64,000 bases of DNA, from NCBI RefSeq assembly GCF_001746415.1, contig NZ_MEHJ01000001.1:2439001-2503000 (forward strand), written 5' to 3'. Under the pieces are notes generated by a model. That model was not told the origin of the DNA. It saw nothing but the letters and a program-made list of their open reading frames with translations, and ran no database searches. The first letter of the stretch is position 1. Every line of letters starts with the position of its first letter. The translations under genes were made by a program, and so were the position numbers. The DNA is from Streptomyces agglomeratus (GTDB lineage: Bacteria > Actinomycetota > Actinomycetes > Streptomycetales > Streptomycetaceae). This document shows positions 43,730-53,385 of the stretch, piece after piece.

Positions 43730-44797
43730 CTAGCGCCCCTGTTCGTACTCCCGCAGCTGATCGAGGTCGATCATGCTCGTGTCGAACAGGCTCGTCTCGT
43801 CGAGCGCGCCCTGCTGCTGGGGGACGTGCCCCTGCTGCTGGTGACCGTAGTCCTGGCCCTGCCCCTGGCCCTGGTCGTAGCCCTGCTGCTGGTACGCGTA
43901 GGGGTCCTGCTGGTAGCCGTACGGATCCGGCTGCTGGGCGGCGTACGGGTCCTGGGGCTGCTGGTACGCGTAGGGGTCCTGCTGCTGTGGCTGCTGCTGG
44001 TAGGCGTACGGGTCGTACGGCTGCTGCGCGGGGATCTGCGGGGCCTGCTGGTGCCCGCCGGCCGGTACGAGGGACTGCGGCTCGGCCAGGTCGGCGAGGA
44101 AGTCGGCGTCGCTGCTGTGCTGCGCTCCGGCCTCGTCCTGGGCCACCATGTGCGCGCCGAGCTCGTCCGAGGCCACCCGCCCGTGCAGCTTCTGCCGGCC
44201 CCGGCCGACCGCTTCGAGGGTCTTCGAGAGGACGGCCTCGAAGGCGCCGAGCTTGGTGTCGACGTACTCGTCCGCGCGCTGCCTGAGGGTCTCCGGGTCG
44301 TGGCTGCGCTCGGGCGCCTCCTCGTCGGCGTACCCCTGGTCGTCGAGGCCGGGGCCCCGGCCGAGCAGCTTCTCGCGGCCACGGTCGACGGACCCGAGGG
44401 TCTTGGTGAGGACGACCTCGAAGTTCGCGAGCTTGGAGTCGACGTACTCGTCGGCCTCGGCGCGGATCTCCTCGGCGTCCCGGCGGGCCTCGCCGAGGAT
44501 CCGGTCGGCCTCCTCCTGGGAACGGCGGGCGACCTCGGTGTCGGAGATGAGCGAAGCGCGCTCGGCGTGTGCGGACTCGATGATCCGCTCGGCCTCCTGG
44601 CGGGCCTGCTCGGTCATCTGCTCGTGGCCGCCGATCAGCTCCTGGGCCTGCGCGAGCGAGCCGGGCAGAGCCTGGCGCACCTCTTCGAGCATCGAGAGCA
44701 GATCGGCGCGGTTGACCACGCACGAGGCCGACATGGGCATGGACCGGGCGCTGCCCACCGCTTCGACGATCTCGTCGAGCTTCTTCTGCACGTCCAC
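43730..44797 (-). CDS. Coiled-coil protein with Gln/Tyr/Pro-rich repeat tail
   Basis: 355 residues. N-terminal half resembles DivIVA/ATP-synthase-b-like coiled coil (QKKLDEIVEAVGSARSMPMS, EQARQEAERIIESAHAER). Two homologous modules follow: ADEYVDSKLANFEVVLTKTL and ADEYVDTKLGAFEAVLSKTL, each ending in GRGR-K-L-GR. The last 130 residues are low-complexity, built from DPYAYQQQ and QGQGQ-like units. Its place between coaD and DUF177 is conserved; likely a cell-envelope or growth-pole organising protein, but function is inferred. GTG at 44797. Confidence 0.85.
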   Translation of the reverse strand: MDVQKKLDEIVEAVGSARSMPMSASCVVNRADLLSMLEEVRQALPGSLAQAQELIGGHEQMTEQARQEAERIIESAHAERASLISDTEVARRSQEEADRILGEARRDAEEIRAEADEYVDSKLANFEVVLTKTLGSVDRGREKLLGRGPGLDDQGYADEEAPERSHDPETLRQRADEYVDTKLGAFEAVLSKTLEAVGRGRQKLHGRVASDELGAHMVAQDEAGAQHSSDADFLADLAEPQSLVPAGGHQQAPQIPAQQPYDPYAYQQQPQQQDPYAYQQPQDPYAAQQPDPYGYQQDPYAYQQQGYDQGQGQGQDYGHQQQGHVPQQQGALDETSLFDTSMIDLDQLREYEQGR

Positions 44798-44894
44798 CGT
44801 GTGCTCGCCACCTGTTCTTCCGGCTGGAGACGGACGGGACGACTGTACGGGCAGTCGGCCCCCGTCCGACAGCTGGTGACGCTCTGTCAGATTG

Positions 44895-45374
44895 TCACTT
44901 CTTGGCGAGACGCTCGGTGAGCGCGCCGAGCACCCTCGGGGGGACCAGGTGGGAGACGTCGCCGCCCCAGGCCGCGACCTCCTTGACCAGGCTGGAGGAG
45001 AGGAAGCTGTAGGTGGGATTGGTGGGGACGAACAGGGTCTCGACACCCGAGAGGCCGTTGTTCATCTGGGCCATCTGGAGCTCGTAGTCGAAGTCGCTGA
45101 CCGCGCGCAGGCCCTTCACGATGGCCGGGATGTCGCGCTCCTTGCAGAAGTCGACGAGGAGGCCGTGGAACGACTCGACCTCGACGTTGCCGAACTCCGC
45201 GGTGATCTCGCGGATCAGGTCGATCCGCTCCTCGACCGTGAAAAGACCCTGCTTCGACTGGTTGATCATCACCGCGACGTGTACGACGTCGTACAGCTTG
45301 GAGGCGCGGGCGATGATGTCGAGATGTCCATTGGTGATCGGGTCGAATGACCCGGGACAGACTGCGCGGCGCAT
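44895..45374 (-). CDS. coaD: Phosphopantetheine adenylyltransferase
   Basis: 159 residues. Transfers AMP from ATP to 4'-phosphopantetheine in coenzyme A synthesis. [16 protein letters not shown] has the nucleotidyl-transferase TNGH motif (14-17); [17 protein letters not shown] and [12 protein letters not shown] are family signatures. ATG at 45374 follows GAGGGA. Directly follows rsmD. Confidence 0.97.
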   Translation of the reverse strand: MRRAVCPGSFDPITNGHLDIIARASKLYDVVHVAVMINQSKQGLFTVEERIDLIREITAEFGNVEVESFHGLLVDFCKERDIPAIVKGLRAVSDFDYELQMAQMNNGLSGVETLFVPTNPTYSFLSSSLVKEVAAWGGDVSHLVPPRVLGALTERLAKK

Positions 45375-45400
45375 CTGTAGTCCCTCGCTCTCCGGTCCGG

Positions 45401-45985
45401 TCATCGTGCGTCTTCGCACGTAGAGGCGGCGCGACCGTACCAAAGCGTGCCCTCGCCGTAGCGACGGGCCCGCAGTGGCTCAAATCCCTTGGGCCAGTTG
45501 AACTCTCCACCTCTTGTGCTGCGCTCCACGGTGGCGACGGCATCGTCCGTGAGCCAGCCCTGAGTGCGGAGTGTGAGCAGGATCTCCCCAAGATCGTCAT
45601 CGGTGACGGCGTACGGCGGGTCGAGGAAGACCACGTCGTACGGCTCTTCGGGCGCCGGTCCTGTGATGATCTGCTCCGCTTTGCCCGCCCGGACTTCGGC
45701 GCCGGGCAGGCCCAGGGTGCGGACGTTGTCCCGGACCGTGCGGGCGGCCCGGCTGTCGGCCTCGACCAGCAGGGCGTGCACGGCGCCGCGGGACAGCGCC
45801 TCCAGGCCGACGGCCCCGGAGCCCGCGTACAGGTCGGCGATCCTGATGCCCTCCAGCGTGCCGAGGAGGGACTCCCAGGTCGAGAACAGGCCCTCACGCG
45901 CGCGGTCGGAGGTGGGGCGGGTGCCGTTGCCCGGCGGGACGGCCAGGCGGCGTCCGCCGGCCGTGCCGGCGATCACGCGGGTCAT
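45401..45985 (-). CDS. rsmD: 16S rRNA (guanine-966-N2)-methyltransferase
   Basis: 194 residues. [17 protein letters not shown] start; [19 protein letters not shown] motif [18 protein letters not shown]; catalytic DPPYA in [14 protein letters not shown]. Methylates the small-subunit rRNA. Next to coaD, the usual actinobacterial arrangement. Confidence 0.96.
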   Translation of the reverse strand: MTRVIAGTAGGRRLAVPPGNGTRPTSDRAREGLFSTWESLLGTLEGIRIADLYAGSGAVGLEALSRGAVHALLVEADSRAARTVRDNVRTLGLPGAEVRAGKAEQIITGPAPEEPYDVVFLDPPYAVTDDDLGEILLTLRTQGWLTDDAVATVERSTRGGEFNWPKGFEPLRARRYGEGTLWYGRAASTCEDAR

Positions 45986-46049
45986 GGGTGTCGGGTCCTA
46001 GGGTCGTAGTGGCGAAGCGGCGAGCGGAACGGATTCCGCTCCCCCATTG

Positions 46050-48275
46050 TCAGCCCTTGTCGAGGTACTGCTCCCTCTCCTTGTCGAGCAGCGCGTCCAG
46101 GGCGGTGCGCAGCTCCGGGAGCCCTTCGAGCTCGGGGTCCGCGGTGACGACGGCGACGGCCTCCTCGCGGGCGGCCACGATGACCTCCTCGTCGTCGATG
46201 ACGGCGAGCATCCGCAGGGACGACCGGACACCCGACTGGGCCTGCCCGAGCACGTCGCCCTCGCGGCGCTGTTCGAGGTCGATGCGGGAGAGCTCGAAGC
46301 CGTCGAGGGTGGCGGCAACGGCGGCCAGCCGGGCACGGGCCGGGCTCGCCTCGTGCATCTCGCTGACCAGCAGACACAGTCCGGGCGCCGAGCCACGGCC
46401 GACCCGGCCCCGGAGCTGGTGGAGCTGCGACACGCCGAACCGGTCGGCATCCATGATCACCATCGCGGTGGCGTTGGGGACGTTCACGCCGACCTCGATG
46501 ACGGTGGTGGCGACCAGGACGTCCACGTCGCCCGCGGAGAAGCGGCGCATCACGTCGTCCTTGTCGTCGGGCTGCATCCGCCCGTGCAGGACCTCGACTC
46601 GCAGCCCCTTGAGGGGGCCGGCGGCGATCTGCTCGGCGATCTCCAGGACGGCGAGCGGCGGCCGCTTCTCGGGATCGTCCTCGGCCTGCTTCTTCGTCGC
46701 CTTCGCGGTCGCCTTCGCGCCCTTCGGGTCGTCCTCGTCGTCGCCGATGCGGGGGCAGACGACGTACGCCTGATGCCCGTTCTCCACTTCCTCGCGCACG
46801 CGCTCCCACGCGCGGGCGAGGAAGTGCGGCTTGTCCTTGGCCGGGACGACGTGGGTGGCGATGGGCGAGCGGCCGGCCGGGAGCTGGTCAAGGACCGAGG
46901 TCTCCAGGTCGCCGAAGACGGTCATCGCGACCGTGCGCGGGATGGGGGTCGCCGTCATCACCAGCAGGTGCGGGGGCTGCCTGCCCTTCGAGCGCAGGGC
47001 GTCGCGCTGCTCGACGCCGAAGCGGTGCTGTTCGTCGACGACGACCAGGCCGAGGTCGTGGAACTGCACCTTGTCCTCGATCAGCGCGTGCGTACCGATG
47101 ACGACGCCCGCCTCGCCCGTCGCCAGGTCGAGGAGGGCCCGGCGGCGGGCCGGCATGCCCATGGACCCGGTGAGCAGTACGACCTTGGTGCCCTGTTCGG
47201 CGCCGCCGAGCATGCCGCCCTCGGCCAGCTCGCCCATCATCTCGGTGATCGACCGGTGGTGCTGCTGGGCGAGCACCTCGGTGGGCGCGAGCATCGCGGC
47301 CTGGCCGCCCGCGTCGACGACGGCGAGCATCGCGCGCAGCGCCACCATGGTCTTGCCGCTGCCCACCTCGCCCTGGAGGAGGCGGTGCATGGGGTGCTCG
47401 GTGGCCAGGTCGTCGAAGATCTCCTTGGAGACCTTCTGCTGGCCGTCCGTGAGGGTGAAGGGCAGCTTGGCGTCGAAGGTGTCGAGCAGGCCGCCGGGGG
47501 CGGGCCTGCGCGCGACGGCGGGAAGCTGGGTGTCGGCGAACCGGCGCCGGGCGAGCGCCACTTGGAGCACGAACGCCTCGTCCCACTTCAGCCGGTCCCG
47601 CGCCTCGGCGATGTCCGCCTTCGTACGCGGCCGGTGGACCTTGCGGAACGCGTCGGGCAGGCCGGTGAGCCCGCGGCCCTCGCGCAGGGCGGGCGGCAGC
47701 GGGTCGGCGATCTCCTTCCAGCCGGTGGCCTCCATGGACGCCAGGACCACGTCGACCGTCTTGGCGATCTTCCAGCTCTCCATCTGGGCACAGGCCGGGT
47801 AGAGCGGGATCAGCTGGTTGGCCCACGCCTCGACGGCGTCCTCGCCGCTGTCCTTGCCGAGCATCTCGTACGCCGGGTGGGAGAGCTGGCGGATGTTGCG
47901 GAACATGCCGACCTTGCCGGAGAACATGCCGCGGCGGCCCGGCAGCAGTTCCTTCTGGTGGTGGTAGATCGACTTGCCGAAGAAGACCAGCTGGAGCCGT
48001 CCGCTGCCGTCGGTGAGGGTGACCTCCAGGCGCTGGCCCTTGCCGTTGTTGAACCGCAGGACGCGGGCGTCGGCGACCTGCGCCACGACGGTGGCGTGCT
48101 CGTCGAGCGGGAGGTCGGCGAGCTGGGTCAGCTCGCCGCGCTCGGCGTACCGCCGGGGGTAGTGGTGCAGCAGGTCTCCGACCGTGTGCAGGTCGAGGTG
48201 CTCGGCCATCACCTTCGCGGTGGTGCCGCCGAGCGTCTTCTTGAGTGGTTCGTCGAGCGCGGGCACGGGATCCAT
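46050..48275 (-). CDS. recG: ATP-dependent DNA helicase RecG
   Basis: 741 residues. Remodels stalled forks and branched DNA. N-terminal wedge/OB region (LHHYPRRYAERGELTQLADL), then helicase motifs: GEVGSGKTMVALRA (Walker A), VVDEQHRFGVEQR (II), VMTATPIPRT (III), VEVLHGRMQPDDKD, TTVIEVGVNVPNA, QLRGRVGRG. An unusual insert of charged ATAKATKKQAEDDPEKRP lies in the second helicase domain. ATG at 48275 chosen; GTG seven codons upstream is weaker. Confidence 0.97.
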   Translation of the reverse strand: MDPVPALDEPLKKTLGGTTAKVMAEHLDLHTVGDLLHHYPRRYAERGELTQLADLPLDEHATVVAQVADARVLRFNNGKGQRLEVTLTDGSGRLQLVFFGKSIYHHQKELLPGRRGMFSGKVGMFRNIRQLSHPAYEMLGKDSGEDAVEAWANQLIPLYPACAQMESWKIAKTVDVVLASMEATGWKEIADPLPPALREGRGLTGLPDAFRKVHRPRTKADIAEARDRLKWDEAFVLQVALARRRFADTQLPAVARRPAPGGLLDTFDAKLPFTLTDGQQKVSKEIFDDLATEHPMHRLLQGEVGSGKTMVALRAMLAVVDAGGQAAMLAPTEVLAQQHHRSITEMMGELAEGGMLGGAEQGTKVVLLTGSMGMPARRRALLDLATGEAGVVIGTHALIEDKVQFHDLGLVVVDEQHRFGVEQRDALRSKGRQPPHLLVMTATPIPRTVAMTVFGDLETSVLDQLPAGRSPIATHVVPAKDKPHFLARAWERVREEVENGHQAYVVCPRIGDDEDDPKGAKATAKATKKQAEDDPEKRPPLAVLEIAEQIAAGPLKGLRVEVLHGRMQPDDKDDVMRRFSAGDVDVLVATTVIEVGVNVPNATAMVIMDADRFGVSQLHQLRGRVGRGSAPGLCLLVSEMHEASPARARLAAVAATLDGFELSRIDLEQRREGDVLGQAQSGVRSSLRMLAVIDDEEVIVAAREEAVAVVTADPELEGLPELRTALDALLDKEREQYLDKG

Positions 48276-48344
48276 TGCACACCACACCACTGACAACGGG
48301 CCACGTTCCCCCGCCGCGGGCGCCTCGGCGGGGCGGAAAAGGCG

Positions 48345-49982
48345 CTACTCGACGCCGATCAGCAGCGGGGAGGACTGGCGGCCGCCGTCGTACGTCACCG
48401 TGTCCACCGCCAGGTGGGACTCCCGGACGTGGGCTTCCAGGTACTCCGCGAGGCCCGCCGGGGCCTCTTCGCCCAGGACCAGCGTGACCATCTCGCCGCC
48501 CGCGGCCAGCATCCGGTCCAGGACCGTACGGGCCGCCGCCGTGAGGTCGGAGCCGATCACGACCACGTCGCCGTCGATCAGGCCGAGCACGTCGCCGGCC
48601 TGGCAGATGCCGGCCATCGTCCAGGACTGCCGTTCCGCGACGGTCAGTTCGCCGTAGCGGGTGGCGCCGGCCGCCGATGTCATCGCGACGACGTCCTCGT
48701 CGAAGCGCCGCTCCGGTTCGTGGACGGCGAGGGCCGCGATGCCCTGGACCGCCGCGCGGGTGGGGATGAGGGCGACCCGTACCCCTTCGGCGCGGACCTG
48801 CTCCGCCGCCGCGGCCGCGGTGTGCCGCAGATCGGCGTCGTTCGGTAGCAGCACGACCTCACGCGCGTGGGCGCGCCTGATCGCCTCCGCCAGCTCCCCG
48901 CTGGCGGGCGGCTCCCCGGGGCGCGCCAGCACGGTGGTGGCGCCGGCCTCGGCGCAGAGCCCCGCGAGCCCCTCGCCGGGTACGACGGCGACGACGGCCC
49001 GCTGGGCCCGTTCCCGGGGCGGTGCGAGGCGGTCGGCGGCGAAGTGCGTGATGCGGATCCGGTACGGCCGGCCGGCCTCGACGCCCGCCTCGACGGCGGC
49101 TCCCGGGTCGTCCACGTGCACATGGACGTTCCACAGACCGTCGCCGCCGACGACGACGAGCGAGTCCCCGAGGCCGTCCAGCCGTCTGCGCAGCCGGGCC
49201 ACCGCCGCGTCGTCCGCCTCCAGCAGGTAGATCACCTCGAAGGCGGGGCCGCCCTCCTGCACCGCGTCCGCCCACTCGTCCGCCGGACAGTCGTCGCCGG
49301 CCGGCAGGGGCGCCGGCGGCCGGCGCCGGTGTACGGCGACGGCCTCGCCCGAGACGGCTTCCACCAGCGCGCCGAGCACGGCCACCAGGCCCCGTCCGCC
49401 GGCGTCGACGACGCCCGCGCGGCCGAGCACCGCAAGCTGGCCGGGGGTCAGGTCGAGTGCGGTACGCGCCCCCTCGTACGCCGCGCGCACCACCGCGGCG
49501 GCGTCCCCACGGGTCTGCTCGGCGGCCTCGGCCGCCGCCGTGGCGACCGTGAGGACGGTTCCCTCGACCGGGTGCGCGACCGCCTGGTACGCCGATTCGG
49601 CGGCCCTGCGCAGCGCCCGGCGCAGGGCCTCGGCGTCGGCGGCCGGGCCGGAGAGCACCTGCGCCATGCCGCGCAGGAGCTGCGCCAGGATCGTTCCCGA
49701 GTTGCCCCGGGCGCCGATGAGGGCGCCGTGCGCCATCGCGCGCACCGTGTCGGCGAGCGCCGGCACCGAGGGCTCGGCGCCCGTGACGGTCCCGTGGGCG
49801 GTGAACACCGCCTCGACGGCCTGAACGGCGGATTCCACGGTCAGGTAGAGGTTCGTACCGGTGTCCCCGTCCGCGACCGGATAGACGTTGATCGCGTCGA
49901 TCTCCTCGCGGGCCTTCCCCAGGGCCTCCAGGGCCAGCGAGCACCAGGTGCGTACCGCGACGGCGTCGAGGGTCTGCGGCAC
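48345..49982 (-). CDS. DAK1/DegV-type kinase protein, FakA-like
   Basis: 545 residues. N-terminal Dak phosphatase-like domain with NVYPVADGDTGTNLYLTV (metal/ATP site), HGALIGARGNSGTIL and VDAGGRGLVAVLGAL; a middle domain and a C-terminal DegV-like half (LLPNDADLRHTAAAAAEQ, DGDVVVIGSDL). FakA homologues phosphorylate fatty acids with FakB; no FakB gene lies adjacent. GTG at 49982 has a strong AAGGAGG site. Upstream of recG, transcribed in the same direction. Confidence 0.9.
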   Translation of the reverse strand: MPQTLDAVAVRTWCSLALEALGKAREEIDAINVYPVADGDTGTNLYLTVESAVQAVEAVFTAHGTVTGAEPSVPALADTVRAMAHGALIGARGNSGTILAQLLRGMAQVLSGPAADAEALRRALRRAAESAYQAVAHPVEGTVLTVATAAAEAAEQTRGDAAAVVRAAYEGARTALDLTPGQLAVLGRAGVVDAGGRGLVAVLGALVEAVSGEAVAVHRRRPPAPLPAGDDCPADEWADAVQEGGPAFEVIYLLEADDAAVARLRRRLDGLGDSLVVVGGDGLWNVHVHVDDPGAAVEAGVEAGRPYRIRITHFAADRLAPPRERAQRAVVAVVPGEGLAGLCAEAGATTVLARPGEPPASGELAEAIRRAHAREVVLLPNDADLRHTAAAAAEQVRAEGVRVALIPTRAAVQGIAALAVHEPERRFDEDVVAMTSAAGATRYGELTVAERQSWTMAGICQAGDVLGLIDGDVVVIGSDLTAAARTVLDRMLAAGGEMVTLVLGEEAPAGLAEYLEAHVRESHLAVDTVTYDGGRQSSPLLIGVE

Positions 49983-50238
49983 CTGGCGTCCTCCTTGAGA
50001 GCGGTTGAACGGCAGGGTAGTCCCGCGGTGTGCCACCACGGCGGCGGGGGCGGCCCAGGGGGACGGGGGGCGGGGTGCCTCGGGAGCCGTGGTAGTTTCG
50101 TTCTACGGGAGCAGCCGATGTATGCTGCTCCGGTTGCCCGATGAAAATCGGGACATTCCCCCGGCTACGCCACTCGATTCTTCGATCCCGGCATGCCGGG
50201 ATCCACTGTAAGTGCATCTGAAGTCTTTGGAGTGACCC
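49983..50238. other. Divergent promoter region, DAK gene / rpmB, with inverted repeat
   Basis: A perfect 8-bp inverted repeat GGAGCAGC-n8-GCTGCTCC is at 50108-50131, and GATGAAAATCGGG follows at 50140. No clear Zur-type palindrome found. Confidence 0.45.
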
Positions 50239-50424
50239 GTGGCTGCCAACTGCGACGTCTGCGGCAAGGGGCCGGGCTTCGGCAACAACATTTCGCACTC
50301 GCACCGCCGTACGTCCCGTCGCTGGAATCCCAACATCCAGCGCGTGCGTGCAGTGGTCGGTCGGACGCCGAAGCGGCTCAACGTCTGCACCTCGTGCATC
50401 AAGGCCGGCAAGGTCTCGCGCTGA
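50239..50424 (+). CDS. rpmB: 50S ribosomal protein L28 (zinc-binding form)
   Basis: 61 residues. [34 protein letters not shown] and [15 protein letters not shown]. Four cysteines in two CxxC pairs make this the zinc (C+) form; Streptomyces also keep zinc-independent copies under Zur, elsewhere. GTG at 50239 with GGAG six bases before. Confidence 0.97.
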   Translation: MAANCDVCGKGPGFGNNISHSHRRTSRRWNPNIQRVRAVVGRTPKRLNVCTSCIKAGKVSR

Positions 50425-50458
50425 CGTATGCCAAGCGCGGCCACCTAGCTGGTTGCTT

Positions 50459-50497
50459 AAGAACCGGTCCACCCTTGTGGTGGGCCGGTTCTTTTTT
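50459..50497 (+). terminator. Rho-independent terminator of rpmB
   Basis: Arms AAGAACCGGTCCACC and GGTGGGCCGGTTCTT pair at 14 of 15 positions and are followed by six T. One of the clearest terminators in the window. Confidence 0.95.
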
Positions 50498-50559
50498 GTC
50501 CCGGTGCCGTACGCCGCCTTGTTCGGAACAGGGCGGCGGCTTGTCGGAACTGGCCGGCG

Positions 50560-51363
50560 TCAGGACGAGGGACTGTTCCTGAGCCGCCAGCCGTGGTCCA
50601 CCGGTCCGATCCCGGCGCCGAGCGCGAACCCGGCGGCGATCGCCTCGGTCACGTACTCCTTGGCGGCCGACACGGCCTGCGGTACGTCGAGGCCCTTCGC
50701 CAGGCCCGACGCGATCGCGGACGCCAGCGTGCAGCCCGTCCCGTGCGTGTGCCGGTTGTCGTGGCGGGGGGCGCGGAGCCAGTGCTCCTCGGTGCCGTCC
50801 GTGAGGAGGTCGACCGCGTCGCCCGGCAGGTGCCCGCCCTTGACGAGGACCCAGCGCGGCCCGAATTCGAGCAGCGCGCCGGCCGCCCGCCGCAGTCCGG
50901 CCTCGGACTCCACGCGTACGCCGGTGAGCTGGGCCACCTCGTCCAGGTTGGGGGTGGCGACGGTCGCCGTGGGGAGCAGCTTCGTCCGTACGGATTCCAG
51001 GGCGGACGTGGCGAGCAGCGGGTCCCCGTGCTTCGAGACGCCCACCGGGTCGACGACCACCGGGGCGTCGGTGCCTGCGAGCAGCTCCGCGACCGCCTCG
51101 ACGAGTTCGGCCGAGGACAGCATGCCGGTCTTCACGGCCTGTACGCCGATGTCGTCGACGACGCTGCGGTACTGGGCCCGTACGGCCTCCACCGGCAGGT
51201 CCCAGGCGCCTTGCACGCCCACGGAGTTCTGCGCCGTCACGGCGGTGAGCACGCTCATGCCGTGCACGCCGAGGGCCAGCATGGTCTTGAGGTCGGCCTG
51301 GATACCCGCACCGCCGCCGGAGTCGGAGCCGGCGACGGTGAGGACGCAGGGAAGTATTCGCAT
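50560..51363 (-). CDS. thiD: Hydroxymethylpyrimidine/phosphomethylpyrimidine kinase
   Basis: 267 residues. [21 protein letters not shown] is the ribokinase-like substrate loop; [25 protein letters not shown] (family metal site) and [17 protein letters not shown] (anion hole, catalytic Asp replaced context typical). Phosphorylates HMP and HMP-P in thiamine synthesis. Follows thiL on the same strand with 37 bases between. Confidence 0.96.
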   Translation of the reverse strand: MRILPCVLTVAGSDSGGGAGIQADLKTMLALGVHGMSVLTAVTAQNSVGVQGAWDLPVEAVRAQYRSVVDDIGVQAVKTGMLSSAELVEAVAELLAGTDAPVVVDPVGVSKHGDPLLATSALESVRTKLLPTATVATPNLDEVAQLTGVRVESEAGLRRAAGALLEFGPRWVLVKGGHLPGDAVDLLTDGTEEHWLRAPRHDNRHTHGTGCTLASAIASGLAKGLDVPQAVSAAKEYVTEAIAAGFALGAGIGPVDHGWRLRNSPSS

Positions 51364-51400
51364 ACGGCGAATCTAGTACGCGCCGGGTCGGCGGCGGGTC

Positions 51401-52387
51401 CTACGGTCCCGTCTCGATGTCCCCGAAGTGGTCGTTCCCGAAGTGGTCCCAGCCGCCCTTGCTCGTCCAGGGCGCCCCGTCGACCGTCACCTGCGGCAGC
51501 GCCGACGGGTTGAGGACCTCACCGATGATCTTCCAGCGGGCCGGAAGTTTCGTGTCCGGCGGGAACGTCGCGACGATCGCGTGGTCCTCTCCCCCGGTCA
51601 GTACCCACTGGAGCGGGTCCACGCCGACGGCCTGCCCGATGTCGGACATCTGCGTCGGGATGTCGATGAGACCGGACCGCAGGTCGATACGGACCTTGCT
51701 GGCCTCCGCGATGTGCCCCAGGTCGGCGACGAGTCCGTCACTGACGTCCGTCATGGCGGTGGCGCCGAGCCCGGCGGCGGCGGGGCCCGCGTGGTACGGC
51801 GGTTCGGGGCGCCGGTGCGCCTCGACGAAGGCACGCGGCGAGCGGAAGCCGCGCGAGAGCACCGCGAGACCCGCCGCCGACCAGCCCAGCCAGCCGGTGA
51901 CCGCGACGACGTCGCCGGGCCGGGCGCCGCCCCGGGTCACCGGTTCGTGGTTGCGCAGGTCGCCGAGCGCGGTGATCGCCACCGTGATCGTCTCGCCGCG
52001 CACGACGTCACCGCCGACGACGGCGGCGCCCGCCACCTGGCACTCGTCCCTGATGCCGTCCATCAGCTCGGTCGGCCAGCTCACGGGGAGTTCGGCGGGG
52101 ACGACGAGGCCGAGGAGCAGCGCGGTCGGCACGGCCCCCATGGCGGCGATGTCGGCCAGGTTCTGCGCGGCGGCCTTGCGGCCCACGTCGTACGCCGTCG
52201 ACCAGTCGCGCCGGAAGTGACGCCCCTCGAGCAGGATGTCCGTACTCGCCACGACCCGCCGGTCGGGTGCGGCCACGACGGCGGCGTCGTCGCCGGGCCC
52301 CAGCCGAACCGCCGGGGTGGAGGTGAGCCGGGAGGTGAGCTCTCGGATGAGGCCGAACTCCCCCAGTTCGCCCACAGTGCCCTTCAT
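51401..52387 (-). CDS. thiL: Thiamine-monophosphate kinase
   Basis: 328 residues. Makes thiamine diphosphate. LGPGDDAAVVAAPDRRVVAS (metal-binding GDDAA), DILLEGRHFRRDW, AQNLADIAAMGAVPTALLLG and TDVSDGLVADLGHIAEAS are ThiL signatures. ATG at 52387. Divergent from the Lrp-like gene. Confidence 0.96.
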   Translation of the reverse strand: MKGTVGELGEFGLIRELTSRLTSTPAVRLGPGDDAAVVAAPDRRVVASTDILLEGRHFRRDWSTAYDVGRKAAAQNLADIAAMGAVPTALLLGLVVPAELPVSWPTELMDGIRDECQVAGAAVVGGDVVRGETITVAITALGDLRNHEPVTRGGARPGDVVAVTGWLGWSAAGLAVLSRGFRSPRAFVEAHRRPEPPYHAGPAAAGLGATAMTDVSDGLVADLGHIAEASKVRIDLRSGLIDIPTQMSDIGQAVGVDPLQWVLTGGEDHAIVATFPPDTKLPARWKIIGEVLNPSALPQVTVDGAPWTSKGGWDHFGNDHFGDIETGP

Positions 52388-52592
52388 GGATGTGCCCCTT
52401 CTGCCCCAGTGCGCTTGCGGTCGCGAGCCATCACTGCTGTAGGTACCGTCAACACATAAGTCAACTTCTGGTCTCCGTACGCCGTGCTCCGTGCGCCGAC
52501 GGCCGCGCAGGTCTCCCCGCTGCCCGCGACGACGCGATACGGTGGCGTCTCTTTATCTCCCACATGATCCTCGTGGCCGCCCTGGAGGTTCC

Positions 52593-52826
52593 GTGGTACA
52601 GGCGTACATCCTCATTCAGACCGAGGTGGGCAAGGCGTCGTCCGTCGCCGAGACCATCGGCAAGATTCCGGGAGTGATCCAGGCCGAGGACGTGACCGGA
52701 CCCTATGACGTGATCGTGCGGGCGCAGGCCGACACGGTCGACGACCTCGGCCGGCTGGTGGTCGCCAAGGTCCAGCAAGTGGACGGGATCACCCGTACTC
52801 TGACCTGCCCGGTCGTGCACATCTAG
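52593..52826 (+). CDS. Lrp/AsnC ligand-binding domain protein (no DNA-binding domain)
   Basis: 77 residues. QAYILIQTEVGKASSVAETI, GPYDVIVRAQADTVDDLGRL and TRTLTCPVVHI form one ACT/RAM-like domain. It is the amino-acid sensing half of Lrp regulators alone. GTG at 52593 has GGAGG five bases before. Such stand-alone sensors may bind Lrp partners or other proteins; role unknown. Confidence 0.92.
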   Translation: MVQAYILIQTEVGKASSVAETIGKIPGVIQAEDVTGPYDVIVRAQADTVDDLGRLVVAKVQQVDGITRTLTCPVVHI

Positions 52827-52846
52827 CCCCCGTCTACTCTTGGCCG

Positions 52847-53347
52847 GTGACTTCCACTTCCCGCCGGCTCCTGTCGCGTTCGTCGGTGCCGGGACTGTCG
52901 GCGCTGTCGTGTGCCGCCCTGCTCCTCGCTGCCGCCGGATGCTCCTTCACGGACGGTGCCGTGGCGATCCCGGTTCCCACCCCGGCCCCGGAAGGGGCCG
53001 AGCTGTGCCGGGCGCTGCACCGTGAGCTGCCGGAGTCCGTCGAAGGGCAGAAGCGGCGCACCGCGGACCCGGAGTCGGATCTCACCGCCGTATGGGGAGA
53101 TCCGGCGATCGTACTGCGCTGCGGCGTCCCGCGGCCGGAGAAGATGAACGATCCGGCGGCGCAGGCGGTGGAAGCGGACGGCGTCAACTGGATGCTGGAG
53201 CGGCAGAAGGACGGCAGCCCGCGGTTCACCACCACGTACCGCGAGGTGTACGTCGAAGTCACGCTCCCCGCGAAGTACGCCCACGACGTCACGACGTTGG
53301 CGGCCTTCGCGGAGCCGGTGAGGAAGACGGTGCCGGACAGCGTGTAG
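52847..53347 (+). CDS. DUF3515 lipoprotein
   Basis: 166 residues. N-terminal lipoprotein signal peptide with basic start, hydrophobic ALSCAALLLAAAGC and lipid-attachment cysteine (about residue 32). The DUF3515 domain follows (LCRALHRELPESVEG, DLTAVWGDPAIVLRCG, TYREVYVEVTLPAKYAHD). Attached to the membrane outer face; function unknown. GTG at 52847. Next to ddl in the usual actinobacterial order. Confidence 0.92.
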   Translation: MTSTSRRLLSRSSVPGLSALSCAALLLAAAGCSFTDGAVAIPVPTPAPEGAELCRALHRELPESVEGQKRRTADPESDLTAVWGDPAIVLRCGVPRPEKMNDPAAQAVEADGVNWMLERQKDGSPRFTTTYREVYVEVTLPAKYAHDVTTLAAFAEPVRKTVPDSV

Positions 53348-53385
53348 TGCTGGCCGCCCGGCCCCGTGTCACGTCGCGCCGTTCG

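Noticed and set aside
43830-44070. Repeated CTGCTGGTA-like sequence as a DNA repeat array
   Set aside because: It encodes the DPYAYQQQ low-complexity tail; codon repetition explains the pattern.
50100-50160. Zur box upstream of rpmB
   Set aside because: No TGAAAATNNNATTTTCA-like palindrome; the gene encodes the zinc-containing L28, which Zur does not normally induce.
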